Assembly: GCF_005222915.1 (NCBI RefSeq)
Contig: NZ_STFX01000023.1
Location: 62,001-126,000 of the forward strand
Direction: 5' to 3'
Origin: Rhizobium sp. FKL33
GTDB lineage: Bacteria; Pseudomonadota; Alphaproteobacteria; Rhizobiales; Rhizobiaceae
DNA length: 64,000 bases
Part shown: positions 26,877 to 35,840 of the stretch, one piece after another
Position numbering within the stretch: position 1 is the stretch's first letter
Layout: each line of letters begins with the position of its first letter
Notes under the pieces: model-generated
What the model saw: only the letters and a program-made list of their open reading frames with translations
What the model was told of the DNA's origin: nothing
The model's database searches: none
Program-made: the position numbers and the translations under genes

Positions 26877-27535
26877 GCGAGCAGGCCCAGCCGGATCGAT
26901 GTGGAAATGAGATGCATGCGATTGGCGCAATTCAATTTGGCCATGCTGGATCGAATATATTCGTTCACCGTATGCTCCGATAAATCCAGGATCATGCCGA
27001 TCTCGACCGAGGTCTTGCCCTCGCTGATCCATCTCGTCACTTCGAGCTCCCGCGCGGTCAGCGGTTCGAAACTGCGCCTCAAGGCGGGCGACGCGGCCAC
27101 GACCTGCTGCAGCAAAGTCCATTGAAACGGCGTGCGCCCGCTCTTCGATATCCAGACCAGCAGCTTGCGGCGCGGCAGATTGGCGGGAAACACCGGCACC
27201 AGCGAAATCAGCGCCTCTCCCCGGACAAAGGCGACCGCAGGCGCGCCGTTGCGCATGTCGGCCGCGTTGAACGCGTCGAGCGCCACGGCGACCTCCGGCC
27301 GGTCGAGGCAATCGGCGATATCGGACCAGTCTCCCTGCACAAAGGCCGTGCTGTCGTTCATCAGCGCCGTAAGCAGACTGTCGTGGTCTGAGAAAACCGG
27401 AATGTCGATCAGCGCCGCAGACGCGTCCGCTCCCTGCGCGGTGAGGATTTTGACGCGCTGCGAGAATTGCTCGAAGCTGCAATTGAGGTCCTGAGTGCCG
27501 AGCTTGCAGGCCAGTGTCGTTCCTCCCCTTCGCAC
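26873..27535 (-). CDS. LuxR-family transcriptional regulator coupled to the B12 sensor
   Basis: The roughly 220-residue protein ends in a clear LuxR/GerE helix-turn-helix (about 158-220: LTARELEVTRWISEGKTS, LDLSEHTVNEYIRSSMAKL). The N-terminal 150 residues are not recognised as a receiver or autoinducer domain. The start is uncertain: GTG 27535, or an unusual CTG at 27514 with GGGGAGGA six bases upstream; no ATG fits. It is the first gene of a two-gene coupled operon with the B12-binding protein. A palindrome sits at its 5' end. Confidence 0.88.
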   Translation of the reverse strand: MRRGGTTLACKLGTQDLNCSFEQFSQRVKILTAQGADASAALIDIPVFSDHDSLLTALMNDSTAFVQGDWSDIADCLDRPEVAVALDAFNAADMRNGAPAVAFVRGEALISLVPVFPANLPRRKLLVWISKSGRTPFQWTLLQQVVAASPALRRSFEPLTARELEVTRWISEGKTSVEIGMILDLSEHTVNEYIRSSMAKLNCANRMHLISTSIRLGLLA

Positions 27536-27536
27536 G

Positions 27537-27556
27537 ACCCCCTAAAATCGGGGGGT
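27537..27556. promoter_or_regulatory. C5/G5 inverted repeat at the 5' end of the LuxR operon
   Basis: ACCCCC, a TAAAATC-type spacer and GGGGGT form an inverted repeat directly upstream of the possible GTG start. It could be an operator or an RNA hairpin close to the ribosome site. Confidence 0.35.
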
Positions 27557-27591
27557 TTACGAAAACACCAAATCAGACGAACTTCGATGAA

Positions 27592-27653
27592 GAATAAGGG
27601 TCGGGAACACTGGTTTTACCCAGCATGCGGCGGCACTTTCCCGACCCTTATTC
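27592..27653. repeat. Isolated 62-bp palindromic element
   Basis: GAATAAGGGTCGGGAA (27592-27607) and its exact complement TTCCCGACCCTTATTC (27638-27653) flank a 30-base centre that itself contains CTGG/CCAG arms. It carries no gene. It may be a miniature transposon remnant or a strong RNA hairpin. Confidence 0.7.
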
Positions 27654-28162
27654 AAACACTGGGCCCATAGACTGGTCATATTACATTCCGTGCGAGAGCA
27701 AGTGCGGCGGCGTCTGTCTCGCATTACGGGGATAGTTTCGGAATATTCAGGCCAGTAATTAATATTAGCAAATTAGTTTCATCTTCACAATAAAGATTCG
27801 CGACCTGAGATTGCACCCCGACCACCCATAAAGGCGTCGGAGAAATGTTTGATAGTGAAGATGATTTTCTCACTGCTCCGTTTTTTGACATCAGCCGGCG
27901 CGCCATGCGCGCCTGCAGGTCAACCGGACATTTTTCGCCGAAATCACCAGATCACGGATGTTTCCTCGGTGTGGGCCTGCTGATTCGGCGATATGTCGGC
28001 AGATGTCCGACTGATGCGCCGGCGACCAGTTTCGACCGAAGCGTTCCCAGGTTGCGCCACGAAAACGACGACCGGCGAAGGATGCCGGCTGGACAAAATC
28101 AGGAAATTGGGATTGGGATGACGCGCGCTTTCCTTATCTCATCCCCCGGCGAAAGACTTTCC
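27654..28162. other. Region upstream of the DMT exporter
   Basis: About 510 bases, A+T-rich between 27670 and 27880 and more GC-rich after that. The exporter frame remains open back to 27845, but the extra residues lack membrane character, so I treat it as leader. No other gene is supported. Confidence 0.4.
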
Positions 28163-29029
28163 ATGCAATCGGATTCATCGCTCAAGCCCGTGCTGGCTGC
28201 CGCCCTCGGCGTCGGCCTGTTCTCCTTTCTGGACGCGATGATGAAGCTGATCGCCAGCGCCTATCCGCTCGCCCAGACCACCGGCATGCGCTATGCGGCG
28301 GGCGCGATGGCCGCGATCGTCTATTATGCGCTGACCGTGGGGCGGCCGCCGTCCTGGGCGGCGATCGCGCGCAGCCTGCCGCGAGCGGCCTGCATTCTGC
28401 TGGCGGGAACCTGCTTCTTCTTTGCCCTCGCCCGGTTGCCGCTGGTCGATGCGGTGGCGCTGAGCTTCCTGTCGCCCCTGTTTCTCGGCGTGTTTTCCTG
28501 GGCGCTGCTCGGCGAGAAGCTGAGGCTTTCCACCATCGCGGCCATGCTGATGGGGCTCGCCGGCGTGTTCGTGATCGCTCAGGGCCATCGATTGGACGAG
28601 AACAAGGCCTTCGAAATGCTGGGCTTTGTCGCGGCCATCGCCACGGCGGGCTTTTATGCGCTGTCCATGGTGCTGACGCGCAAGCAGGGCGCCACCGACC
28701 CGCTGCCGACGCTGGTGATGCTGCCGGTGACGATCGGGGCGCTGGTCACAGCCGGGCCGATGATCATGGTCTGGCGACCGGTCGAAGACTGGCACTGGCT
28801 GGTGCTGGCGGCGGTGGGCGTGACCGGCACCACGGCGCATCTCTGCATTTCCTGGGCCTACACCCATTCCCGCGTCGGCCGTCTCGGGCTTCTCGAATAT
28901 ACCGGCCTCGTCTGGGGCGCGATCCTCGGTTACCTGATGTTCCGCGAAAGCCCCTCGGCCTTCACCATCGCCGGCTCGGTGATCATCGTCGCCGCCTGCC
29001 TGCCGGCCTTCCGCAAGGAAACGGCCTGA
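28163..29029 (+). CDS. EamA/DMT-family membrane transporter
   Basis: The 288-residue protein is almost entirely hydrophobic, with about ten transmembrane helices in two EamA repeats; the second starts near FVAAIATAGFYALSMVL. Typical signatures are LPLVDAVALSFLSPLF at the end of the first repeat and LLEYTGLVWGAILGYLMFRE in the second. The family exports metabolites or amino acids; the substrate is unknown. ATG 28163 (MQSDSSLKP) is preferred; ATG 28118 is possible. Confidence 0.9.
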   Translation: MQSDSSLKPVLAAALGVGLFSFLDAMMKLIASAYPLAQTTGMRYAAGAMAAIVYYALTVGRPPSWAAIARSLPRAACILLAGTCFFFALARLPLVDAVALSFLSPLFLGVFSWALLGEKLRLSTIAAMLMGLAGVFVIAQGHRLDENKAFEMLGFVAAIATAGFYALSMVLTRKQGATDPLPTLVMLPVTIGALVTAGPMIMVWRPVEDWHWLVLAAVGVTGTTAHLCISWAYTHSRVGRLGLLEYTGLVWGAILGYLMFRESPSAFTIAGSVIIVAACLPAFRKETA

Positions 29030-29039
29030 GACGCGCGCC

Positions 29040-30113
29040 TCAGAAGATCCGGGCGCGGCCATACAGCGCGTAATTGCGGCTGTCGCCGGCGATGGATGCG
29101 CGCGCGCCGTAAAATACCGGCGAACCGTCGCGATTGAGCATCGAGGTTTCGAGCGCCGTCATGGCGTGGCCGAGCAATTCGGGCGGGGCGCCAGCGCCAC
29201 TGGAAGCGGCGCAGCCGTAATGACCCGTCAGCACGGGGGCGGTGGCGATGGAATGCCGCAGCGTTCCGACGATCTCGCCGATCGCCTCATGCAGGCGGCG
29301 GGTGACGCCCGCGACATAGGTTTCCTCGGTGCCGAACACGATGAAGGCCAGTTGCGGCTGGCCGAGCCAGTAGCCGCCTTCCCTGCCCTTCAGCAATTTG
29401 CGGACGAAGCCGCCGAAACGGGCGAGGAAATAGGCGCGCGCCTTGGCGAGTTCCGGCCGATCGAACTGTTCGAAGCCGGAGATGCGGCAGAGGATCAGCG
29501 TATAGCCGTCGATCCCGCGATCGCCGTGGAAGATCTCGCCCATGCGCCGGTTGAAGGCGCGGCGATTGCCGAGCGCGGTCGGGCTGTCGGTGAATTTCGC
29601 GCGTTCGGACTGGTCGATCGTGTGGCGGATGGCCTTCACCGTCTCGATGCGCTCATGCACCGAGCGCATCATCCGGTTTGTGGCGACCTTCTGGGCCGCG
29701 GTCGCCTGGCTGACATGATCGATGGCGCGACGGATGGCCGAGGAATCGCGCGGATCGGCGCGGGAAAACTGCTCGCTCGCCTGATTAAGCACCATGGCGT
29801 AGGCGCTCAGCGCCTCCTGCCCGTTGGACAGCGCATCCTGAAAGCCCTGCAATTCCTCGGCGAACAGCGAAGCGGAACTGTCGAGCGCGGAATGGCCGAA
29901 ATGATGCGGCAGGAAATCACGCGCCAGCCGCTCGACATCGGCAACAGTCACATGCTTGCCGAGCGCGATGAACTGATGGCGAAGCTCCGGATTGTCGCCC
30001 GACAGCACCTCATGCATCAATTCGAAACTGACCGGCGTCACCTCGAGCCCCATGCGCATGAGCTGGATGATCACCTGCTGGGCGAAATCTTGCCGACTGG
30101 GCATTGTGTTCAT
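29040..30113 (-). CDS. GGDEF-fold protein with degenerate active site
   Basis: In this 357-residue protein the N-terminal half is helical and ends in a coiled linker (RSVHERIETVKAIRHTI). The GGDEF fold begins at TDSPTALGNRRAFNRRM, which matches the usual entry motif. The GGDEF signature itself is missing; the matching stretch reads GYWLGQPQLAFIVFG. The nucleotide- and metal-binding residues are therefore lost, and diguanylate cyclase activity is unlikely. It is probably a signalling scaffold or receptor. Cytoplasmic; convergent with the DMT gene. Confidence 0.8.
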   Translation of the reverse strand: MNTMPSRQDFAQQVIIQLMRMGLEVTPVSFELMHEVLSGDNPELRHQFIALGKHVTVADVERLARDFLPHHFGHSALDSSASLFAEELQGFQDALSNGQEALSAYAMVLNQASEQFSRADPRDSSAIRRAIDHVSQATAAQKVATNRMMRSVHERIETVKAIRHTIDQSERAKFTDSPTALGNRRAFNRRMGEIFHGDRGIDGYTLILCRISGFEQFDRPELAKARAYFLARFGGFVRKLLKGREGGYWLGQPQLAFIVFGTEETYVAGVTRRLHEAIGEIVGTLRHSIATAPVLTGHYGCAASSGAGAPPELLGHAMTALETSMLNRDGSPVFYGARASIAGDSRNYALYGRARIF

Positions 30114-30374
30114 GGCTGCGATCCTCGGATTCTTTCCGAATCATAAGGGCTCGCGGAAAATGCTTGCTTAAGGGGAGTGGTTAAATGGGGGTTAATATGG
30201 TTTGCGGAATATCGGATCAGGCGGTTTTCTGCCGTCGACCGCCAAAACAGGCGTCGCGCACCGACAAATGGCGCGGCGGCACATTATGATGCGCTCTATA
30301 CAATCAAATGTTGCACAGCGATGCGCAACAGATCATAGATAGGATAGGCGCCCGACTGAGCGAGAGCGACGATC

Positions 30375-30968
30375 GTGCAATCTGTCGAACACAATGCGGC
30401 GATGAGGAAACACAGCCCCCGGTGGGAGCGAATAGGCGCGCTGTTGGCCAGCCTCTGCTTCGCATTCGCCTTGGGATCGTTTTCCTATGATCTCTACAGG
30501 GCGGGATATGAGAGCTTCAGGCTGCATGAGTTTTCCGTCCGGACGAATGCGCCGCTTGCGCCGGTCGACTGCATGCAGGCGCGCGGCAAAGAAGGCGCCG
30601 ACTTCATCTCCGCCTATGCCAGGTCTTACAAGGATAAAAACGCACTGAAAGAAGCATGCTGGTATCCGGTCGACCGGTTGCTGGAGCTTTATCCGGACGA
30701 GGCGTCTCAGGACGTCAACGCCGTTGTTCTCGACCATTACAAGCGCATGAGTTTCGATGTCCGCGCATTCAAGACCAAGCCTCCGCCGCGCTTCATTCTG
30801 CTGGGAATACCGTTGGCTTTCTGTGTCGCTGCGGTTGGATTTGTGATCCTGCTGACCGGACCGAAAAAGACCGTCGCACCGACGTCGGAAAACGACGAGA
30901 AGCCCGGGGTGGACCGACGGATGCTGGCCACAGAACTGACGCGTCTTCGCCGGGATCTGGAGCGCTAG
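30375..30968 (+). CDS. Two-span membrane protein of unknown function
   Basis: The roughly 197-residue protein has one hydrophobic helix near residues 20-38 (IGALLASLCFAFALGSF) and one near 140-160 (FILLGIPLAFCVAAVGFVILL). About 100 residues between them contain two Cys (VDCMQ, EACWYP), probably disulfide-linked in the periplasm. The C-terminus is cytoplasmic and basic. Start GTG 30375 or ATG 30402. Not recognised. Confidence 0.65.
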   Translation: MQSVEHNAAMRKHSPRWERIGALLASLCFAFALGSFSYDLYRAGYESFRLHEFSVRTNAPLAPVDCMQARGKEGADFISAYARSYKDKNALKEACWYPVDRLLELYPDEASQDVNAVVLDHYKRMSFDVRAFKTKPPPRFILLGIPLAFCVAAVGFVILLTGPKKTVAPTSENDEKPGVDRRMLATELTRLRRDLER

Positions 30969-31016
30969 ACGGCTGGCGCGCGCCTGTGCGAGCCGATTGA
31001 GGCTCACCGGCTTTGA

Positions 31017-31166
31017 GCGGCGTGCTTCGCCCCTCATCCGGCTGCCGCCACCTTCTCCCCGCGCCTGCGGGGAGAAGGGCGATGGAGCGCCGTCCTTGCC
31101 ACATCCACCTTCTCCCCGTTTTACGGGGAGAAGGTGGCGGCAGCCGGATGAGGGGCGGCGCACGCC
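31017..31166. repeat. Palindromic interspersed repeat, family A, copy 3
   Basis: GGCGTGCTTCGCCCCTCATC on the left, GATGAGGGGCGGCGCACGCC on the right, and the two CTTCTCCCC hairpins between. It separates the two-span membrane gene from the small RTX gene. Confidence 0.88.
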
Positions 31167-31213
31167 CTCTCCACCTGCGCCAAGCGATGGCGCACACCCT
31201 TCTCAGCCGCCCC

Positions 31214-31993
31214 TTAGAACGCCGCAGGCGCCCAGAAATCCGAGGCCTGCAGGCGGGCGACCGATTCCAGATGCATCAGGTCGACCGCGTCTCCCGGGCC
31301 GGCGGCGCCGTCGGCGTCGAAGGAGAGGATGCGGGTGTCGACGTCGAAGATCAGCTGTTCGGTGGAGTTCAGCTGGCCGCTGGTGATGGTGAAGTCGCCG
31401 TCATGGTCGACGACGATCAGGGCGGCGGCGATGTCATAGGCGCCTTGATGGGTGTCCGGCAGATAGCGCAGGATCTCTGCCCCGAGCGCGATCAGGTCCT
31501 GGCCCTGGCGGAAATCGGTGATGCGGTCGAGCCCGTCGCCGCTGTGGAAGATGAAGATGTCGGAACCCGCGCCGCCGGTCAGCACATCGTCGCCCAGCCC
31601 GCCGCTGATCATGTCGCGATCGGAGCCGCCGTCGATCACATCGACGCCCGAGCCGCCCTGAATGTCGTCCTGATGGGCGCCGCCGAAAATCGTGTCGTTG
31701 CCCGAGCCGCCGAAGACATCATCCTCGCCCTTGCCGGCGGTGATGCGGTCGTTGCCGGAACCGCCATAGATGATGTCGTCGCCGGCGCTGGTGGCGACCA
31801 CGTCATGGCCCGAGCGGGCGTTGATGCGGTAATCGGTCGAGAATTCGAAGCGCGGATTGATCACGAAACTGTCGGAACCCAGCGTCAGATTGGTGAAGCC
31901 GGCTTTCGTCGCGTCTTCGCCGAATTTGAAGATGCTGTTGAATTCGAAACTGTCAAGGCGCTTGATCAGGATTGCATTGGCTGCCGGCGTCAT
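31214..31993 (-). CDS. Small RTX calcium-binding protein
   Basis: The 259-residue protein starts MTPAANAILIKRL at ATG 31993, with GAGGGGG about eight bases upstream. About 60 residues of unique sequence precede five or six GGxGxDxI repeats (about 65-150: GGSGNDRITAG, GGSGNDTIFGG, GGAGSDIFIF). A C-terminal beta region (GLDRITDFRQGQDLIALG) is typical of type I secretion substrates, and it ends SDFWAPAAF. It lacks a signal peptide, so export is probably by an unlinked type I system. Function unknown. Confidence 0.88.
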   Translation of the reverse strand: MTPAANAILIKRLDSFEFNSIFKFGEDATKAGFTNLTLGSDSFVINPRFEFSTDYRINARSGHDVVATSAGDDIIYGGSGNDRITAGKGEDDVFGGSGNDTIFGGAHQDDIQGGSGVDVIDGGSDRDMISGGLGDDVLTGGAGSDIFIFHSGDGLDRITDFRQGQDLIALGAEILRYLPDTHQGAYDIAAALIVVDHDGDFTITSGQLNSTEQLIFDVDTRILSFDADGAAGPGDAVDLMHLESVARLQASDFWAPAAF

Positions 31994-32246
31994 GGCGTGT
32001 CCCCCTCGGACCGGCGGCGCGCCCTCCGCGCCGCTCATGTGAGGGTTATGCCGGATTTCCGCCGCGCCTGATGTTCCCGGAGGAACAGGGCTCGCGGGCA
32101 TTTTCAGCCGCCCCCAAAAATGACGCGTTGGCATGACGCACTCGCAACAAATCACCTCTTGAAACGTTATGCGCCGCAGCACATTTCTGATCGGCGGCGA
32201 TCAAATGCCGGCTGCATATGGCAGCAGGCGGACGCGACGGGTTAGA

Positions 32247-33779
32247 ATGACGAGCGACACCATGAGGGCGGAGCTGAAGACGCGCTGGTTCCGGCCGGCG
32301 GCATTGGCGATCCTATTGATCGGATTGGCGTTTCGTTTGCCGGAGATCGGGTCGCGCTCCCTGTGGATCGACGAGCTCTACAGCCAGTGGTTCGCTAGCC
32401 TGAGCTTTGTCGAACTCTGGCGCGACGCGCCGCAATACGAGACCCATCCCCCGGTCTATTACACGCTGCTGAAGGCCTGGTCGGCAGTGTTCGGTGACAA
32501 TGAGGCGGGGCTGCGCTCGCTGTCGCTGGTCGCGAGCCTCGCGACGATTGCGGCGGTTGCGGTCTCGGGCCGGTTCATCGCGCCGTCGTCCCGGCTGGAG
32601 GCGGCGGGGCTCGTCGCGGCGCTGTTCGTCGCCGTCAACGCTGCCAATATCCGCGATGCGCAGAACGTCCGGCCCTATGCGCTGCAGACGCTGCTTCTGA
32701 CGCTCGCCATTCTCGCCGCGCTCGCGCTGGTGGAACGGCTGGCGCGCCAGACCGAGAGCGCGCCGCGCGGCGACTGGATCGGGCCGGCGCTGATGATGGG
32801 GCTGACGGCGGGGGCGGCGCTTCTGTTTCACAACACCTCCTTCTTCGTCGCCTTCGGGCTCTGGGCCGGGCTTGCGGCGACGCTGCCGCTCGTTCCCGCC
32901 GGGCGGCGGCTGATGGCCTTCGGCGTGCTGACCGGCGCGGGCGTGCTGGCGCTCTTGGTCTGGGCGCCCTATGCGCCGATCCTCTTCGCCCAATCCAAGG
33001 CCTTCATGAACCTCGCCTTCTGGCTGACGCCAAAACCCCGGGATCTCTGGAGCGCCTGGGAGCTGGTGATCGGCGGGAATTGGCCCGCGCTCTGTCTCGC
33101 CGCCGCGCTTTTGCTCCTCGGCGTGATCCGCCTGGCGCAGGCGGCGCCGCGGCAGGCGATCGTGGCGGGGGTGACGCTGGTTCTGCCGCTCTATGCGCTG
33201 CTGGCGGTGAGTTTTTGGGTGAAGCCGATCTATATCCAGCGATTGTTCGACTGGATGGTTCCGCTGGCGCTGCTCGTCGCGGCCTATGGCGTCGTCTCGC
33301 TGCCGGGCCGGCTCTGGATCAAGGCTGTGCTCGCTGCGCTGGTGATCGGCCTGTCCGTGCAGAAGGTGGTCGAGGATTTCGAAAGACCGATCGACGACTG
33401 GAAGATGATCGCGCAAGTCATCGCCGACAACGCCGAGCCCGGCGACGTGGTGATCGCCGCGCCCGCCGAGGGCAGCGTGGCGGTGGAGTATTACGCCCGG
33501 CGCCACGCCGATTTCCCGCCGGTCGTCTATGCGCCCGGCCCCTATCCGCAACGCGGGCTCGACCGCACCTATATGAGCAATCTCGGCGCGCCTGAGATCG
33601 CGCCCGAGGACCGGGCGATCGTGGAGGCGGCTCTCAGGAGCCACAAGCGCGTCTGGCTCGTGCAGGTGTCGATTTCGCTTTACGACCCCAAATCCATCAT
33701 CCGCTCCACCATCGCCGGCGAGCGCAGCTTCGTGCGATATTACGGCAATTCGCTGGCCAAGGTGGAACTCTTCGACTGA
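32247..33779 (+). CDS. Membrane glycosyltransferase of the GT39/GT83 (ArnT/PMT-like) type
   Basis: The roughly 510-residue protein has about ten to twelve membrane helices. The first periplasmic loop has SLWIDELYSQW; the Asp-Glu pair is the catalytic motif of lipid-linked sugar transferases of this class. HPPVYYTLLKAW follows and is also typical. A C-terminal soluble domain begins near FERPIDDWKMIAQVI. It likely moves a sugar from a polyprenyl carrier onto an envelope glycan. ATG 32247 is a guess; ATG 32262 is also possible. The next gene (GT2-GtrA) makes polyprenyl-sugar donors, so the two probably cooperate. Confidence 0.85.
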   Translation: MTSDTMRAELKTRWFRPAALAILLIGLAFRLPEIGSRSLWIDELYSQWFASLSFVELWRDAPQYETHPPVYYTLLKAWSAVFGDNEAGLRSLSLVASLATIAAVAVSGRFIAPSSRLEAAGLVAALFVAVNAANIRDAQNVRPYALQTLLLTLAILAALALVERLARQTESAPRGDWIGPALMMGLTAGAALLFHNTSFFVAFGLWAGLAATLPLVPAGRRLMAFGVLTGAGVLALLVWAPYAPILFAQSKAFMNLAFWLTPKPRDLWSAWELVIGGNWPALCLAAALLLLGVIRLAQAAPRQAIVAGVTLVLPLYALLAVSFWVKPIYIQRLFDWMVPLALLVAAYGVVSLPGRLWIKAVLAALVIGLSVQKVVEDFERPIDDWKMIAQVIADNAEPGDVVIAAPAEGSVAVEYYARRHADFPPVVYAPGPYPQRGLDRTYMSNLGAPEIAPEDRAIVEAALRSHKRVWLVQVSISLYDPKSIIRSTIAGERSFVRYYGNSLAKVELFD

Positions 33780-33819
33780 CGCGACCTTTCTCCTGCATTC
33801 ACGGAAAGACTGCTGACCC

Positions 33820-35013
33820 ATGAGCGATTTCGACCTGATCCCGAGAAGCCAGACCAGCGCGGACGCCGCGCTCGCCCCGCCACTCGCCCGCGCAGCCGAG
33901 AGGGTGGCCGCGCCTGCGCCCCTGCCGCGCGCAGCGGTCGAGCTGACCGTGGTGATCCCCAGCTATTGCGAGCGCGACAACATCGCCGAGCTCTTCCGCC
34001 GCCTCGACGCTGCGCTTGACGGCGTGGCCTGGGAGGCGGTGGTGGTGGACGACGACAGTCCCGACGGCACCGCCGAACTCGCCAAATCGATCGGCCGGCG
34101 CGATCCGAGGCTGCGCTGCATCCGCCGCGTCGGGCGACGCGGGCTGTCTGGGGCGGTGATCGAGGGCATGCTGTCGTCGTCCGCGCCCGTGGTGGCGGTA
34201 ATCGACGCCGATCTCCAGCATGACGAGACGCTGCTGCCGAACATGCTCAAGGAGATCCGCGCCGGCGCCGACATCGCCATCGCCAGCCGCTACGCCGAGG
34301 GCGGCTCGGCGACCGAAGGCTTCTCCGGCATCCGCCGCTGGGGCAGCGAGATGGCGACCAAGCTGGCGCGCCGGCTGATGGGCGTCTCCGTCACCGACCC
34401 GATGTCGGGCTTCTTCATGCTGAGGCGCGAGATCGTCGAGGCGCATGCGGGAGATCTCTCCAATCAGGGCTACAAGCTGCTCGCCGATCTCCTGTGGAGC
34501 GCCGGCCGCGACAAGCGCATCGTCGAACTGACCTATCGTTTCAGGGCGCGCCAGCATGGCGAAAGCAAGCTCGATGCGCTGGTGACGCTGGATTATCTCG
34601 GGCTGATCTTCTCCAAACTTCTCGGCGGCGCGCTGCCGGTGCGCTTCCTGATGTTCGCCGCCGTCGGCGCCTCGGGGGTCGCGGTGCATCTGATGATGCT
34701 GCAATTCGGCCTTGGTCATCTCGGCCTCGCCTTCGGCTGGGCGCAGGCGCTCGCGGTCATCACCGCCATGACCTGGAATTTCGTGCTCAACAACCGCCTG
34801 ACCTATCGCGACGCGCGGCTGACCGGCTGGGGCTTCATGACCGGGCTCATCAAATTCTATCTCGCCTGCTCGATCGGCTCGATCGGCAATGTCGGGGTGG
34901 CGAGCTGGATCTACTCCTTCCACGCCACCGCCTGGCTGGCCGGATTGACCGGCGCGGTGATGGGCGCGGTGTTCAATTACGCGGTGAGCTCGGCGCTGAT
35001 CTGGAAAAAGTGA
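33820..35013 (+). CDS. Dolichol-phosphate mannosyltransferase-like GT2 fused to a GtrA domain
   Basis: The 397-residue protein has a GT2 catalytic domain at about 40-270: LTVVIPSYCERDNI, VVVDDDSPDGTAE (nucleotide site), VAVIDADLQHDE (DxD), and SRYAEGGSATEGF. A four-helix GtrA domain follows at about 275-397 (RFLMFAAVGASGVAVHLMML, TWNFVLNNRLTYRD). Such fusions make undecaprenyl-phosphate sugar and flip it across the inner membrane. It is 40 bases after the GT39-type gene, so they form an envelope glycosylation operon. The target glycan is unknown. Confidence 0.93.
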   Translation: MSDFDLIPRSQTSADAALAPPLARAAERVAAPAPLPRAAVELTVVIPSYCERDNIAELFRRLDAALDGVAWEAVVVDDDSPDGTAELAKSIGRRDPRLRCIRRVGRRGLSGAVIEGMLSSSAPVVAVIDADLQHDETLLPNMLKEIRAGADIAIASRYAEGGSATEGFSGIRRWGSEMATKLARRLMGVSVTDPMSGFFMLRREIVEAHAGDLSNQGYKLLADLLWSAGRDKRIVELTYRFRARQHGESKLDALVTLDYLGLIFSKLLGGALPVRFLMFAAVGASGVAVHLMMLQFGLGHLGLAFGWAQALAVITAMTWNFVLNNRLTYRDARLTGWGFMTGLIKFYLACSIGSIGNVGVASWIYSFHATAWLAGLTGAVMGAVFNYAVSSALIWKK

Positions 35014-35100
35014 GGGTTGGCGGGTGGGGTTTGCCCCCTCTGGTCTGGGACACCAGGATCGACGGCGGCCGGTTCGGAATCGGCAAGCATAGGCGGCTGT

Positions 35101-35264
35101 GGCCACCCCCCTCTGGTCTGCCGACCATCTCCCCCTCAAGGGGGGAGATTTGATGGGGCGCTGGCTTCCCCAAATCTCGACATCCGTGGCTGGGCGATGG
35201 TTTAGCCGCTTGCCAATCTCCCCCCTTGAGGGGGAGATGTCCGGCAGGACAGAGGGGGGTGGCC
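35101..35264. repeat. Palindromic interspersed repeat, family B, copy 1
   Basis: Outer ends GGCCACCCCCCTCTG and CAGAGGGGGGTGGCC are inverted. Inside are two palindromes of the form ATCTCCCCCTCAAGGGGG and its complement. Other copies lie at 49735-49892 and 52072-52230. Confidence 0.9.
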
Positions 35265-35279
35265 GCACACTCCGGCGCT

Positions 35280-35762
35280 TCACCCCACCGCCTCGATTTC
35301 AATCTCTTTCCCCGCCATCACCACCACATCGCCCTCGCCTTTGCCGATCAGCAGGCGGGCGATGGGGGAGACATAGGAGATCGTGCCCGATTTGGGGTCG
35401 GCCTCGTCCTCGCCGACGATGCGGTAGGTTTCGACGCGGCCGTCCTCGCGGCGGAAGGTGACGGAGGAGCCGAAGGCGATCACGTCGGGATCGGCGGGCG
35501 GCGGCATCAGTTGGGCGCTGGCGATGCGTTCGGAATAGTAGCGGATGTCGCGCAGCGGGATCGCCTGCTGGCGGCGGCGTTCGTTGACGTCCTCGATGTC
35601 CTGGGCCGCCTGCCAGGCCGCGCGGGCGTCGGCCAGCGCCGTCTCCAGCGCTTTCAGCCCGGTCTCGGTGACGAGATTGGCGTGCGGCGAGATCTCGCGC
35701 GGCGGCAGCAGCGTTTCCGACGCCGTCTCGGCGCTCTCTTCCTTGAGGAAGGCGACGCTCAT
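35280..35762 (-). CDS. GreA/GreB-family transcription elongation factor
   Basis: The 160-residue protein has an N-terminal coiled coil (LKALETALADARAAWQAAQD...) and a C-terminal FKBP-like domain with FGSSVTFRREDGRVETYRIVG, DPKSGTISYVSPIARLLIGK and GDVVVM. These match GreA/GreB, which stimulate RNA cleavage in backtracked polymerase. The N-terminus is longer than usual and the tip residues are not obvious, so it may be a Gre paralogue rather than GreA itself. ATG 35762 has AAAGGA upstream. Confidence 0.88.
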   Translation of the reverse strand: MSVAFLKEESAETASETLLPPREISPHANLVTETGLKALETALADARAAWQAAQDIEDVNERRRQQAIPLRDIRYYSERIASAQLMPPPADPDVIAFGSSVTFRREDGRVETYRIVGEDEADPKSGTISYVSPIARLLIGKGEGDVVVMAGKEIEIEAVG

Positions 35763-35840
35763 GGGATGTCCTTTCACATAATCTGCGGCAGCGTTGAGTG
35801 GCATGCTCTTGGCGGAGGCGAAGGGGTGCTCGTTATGGCC

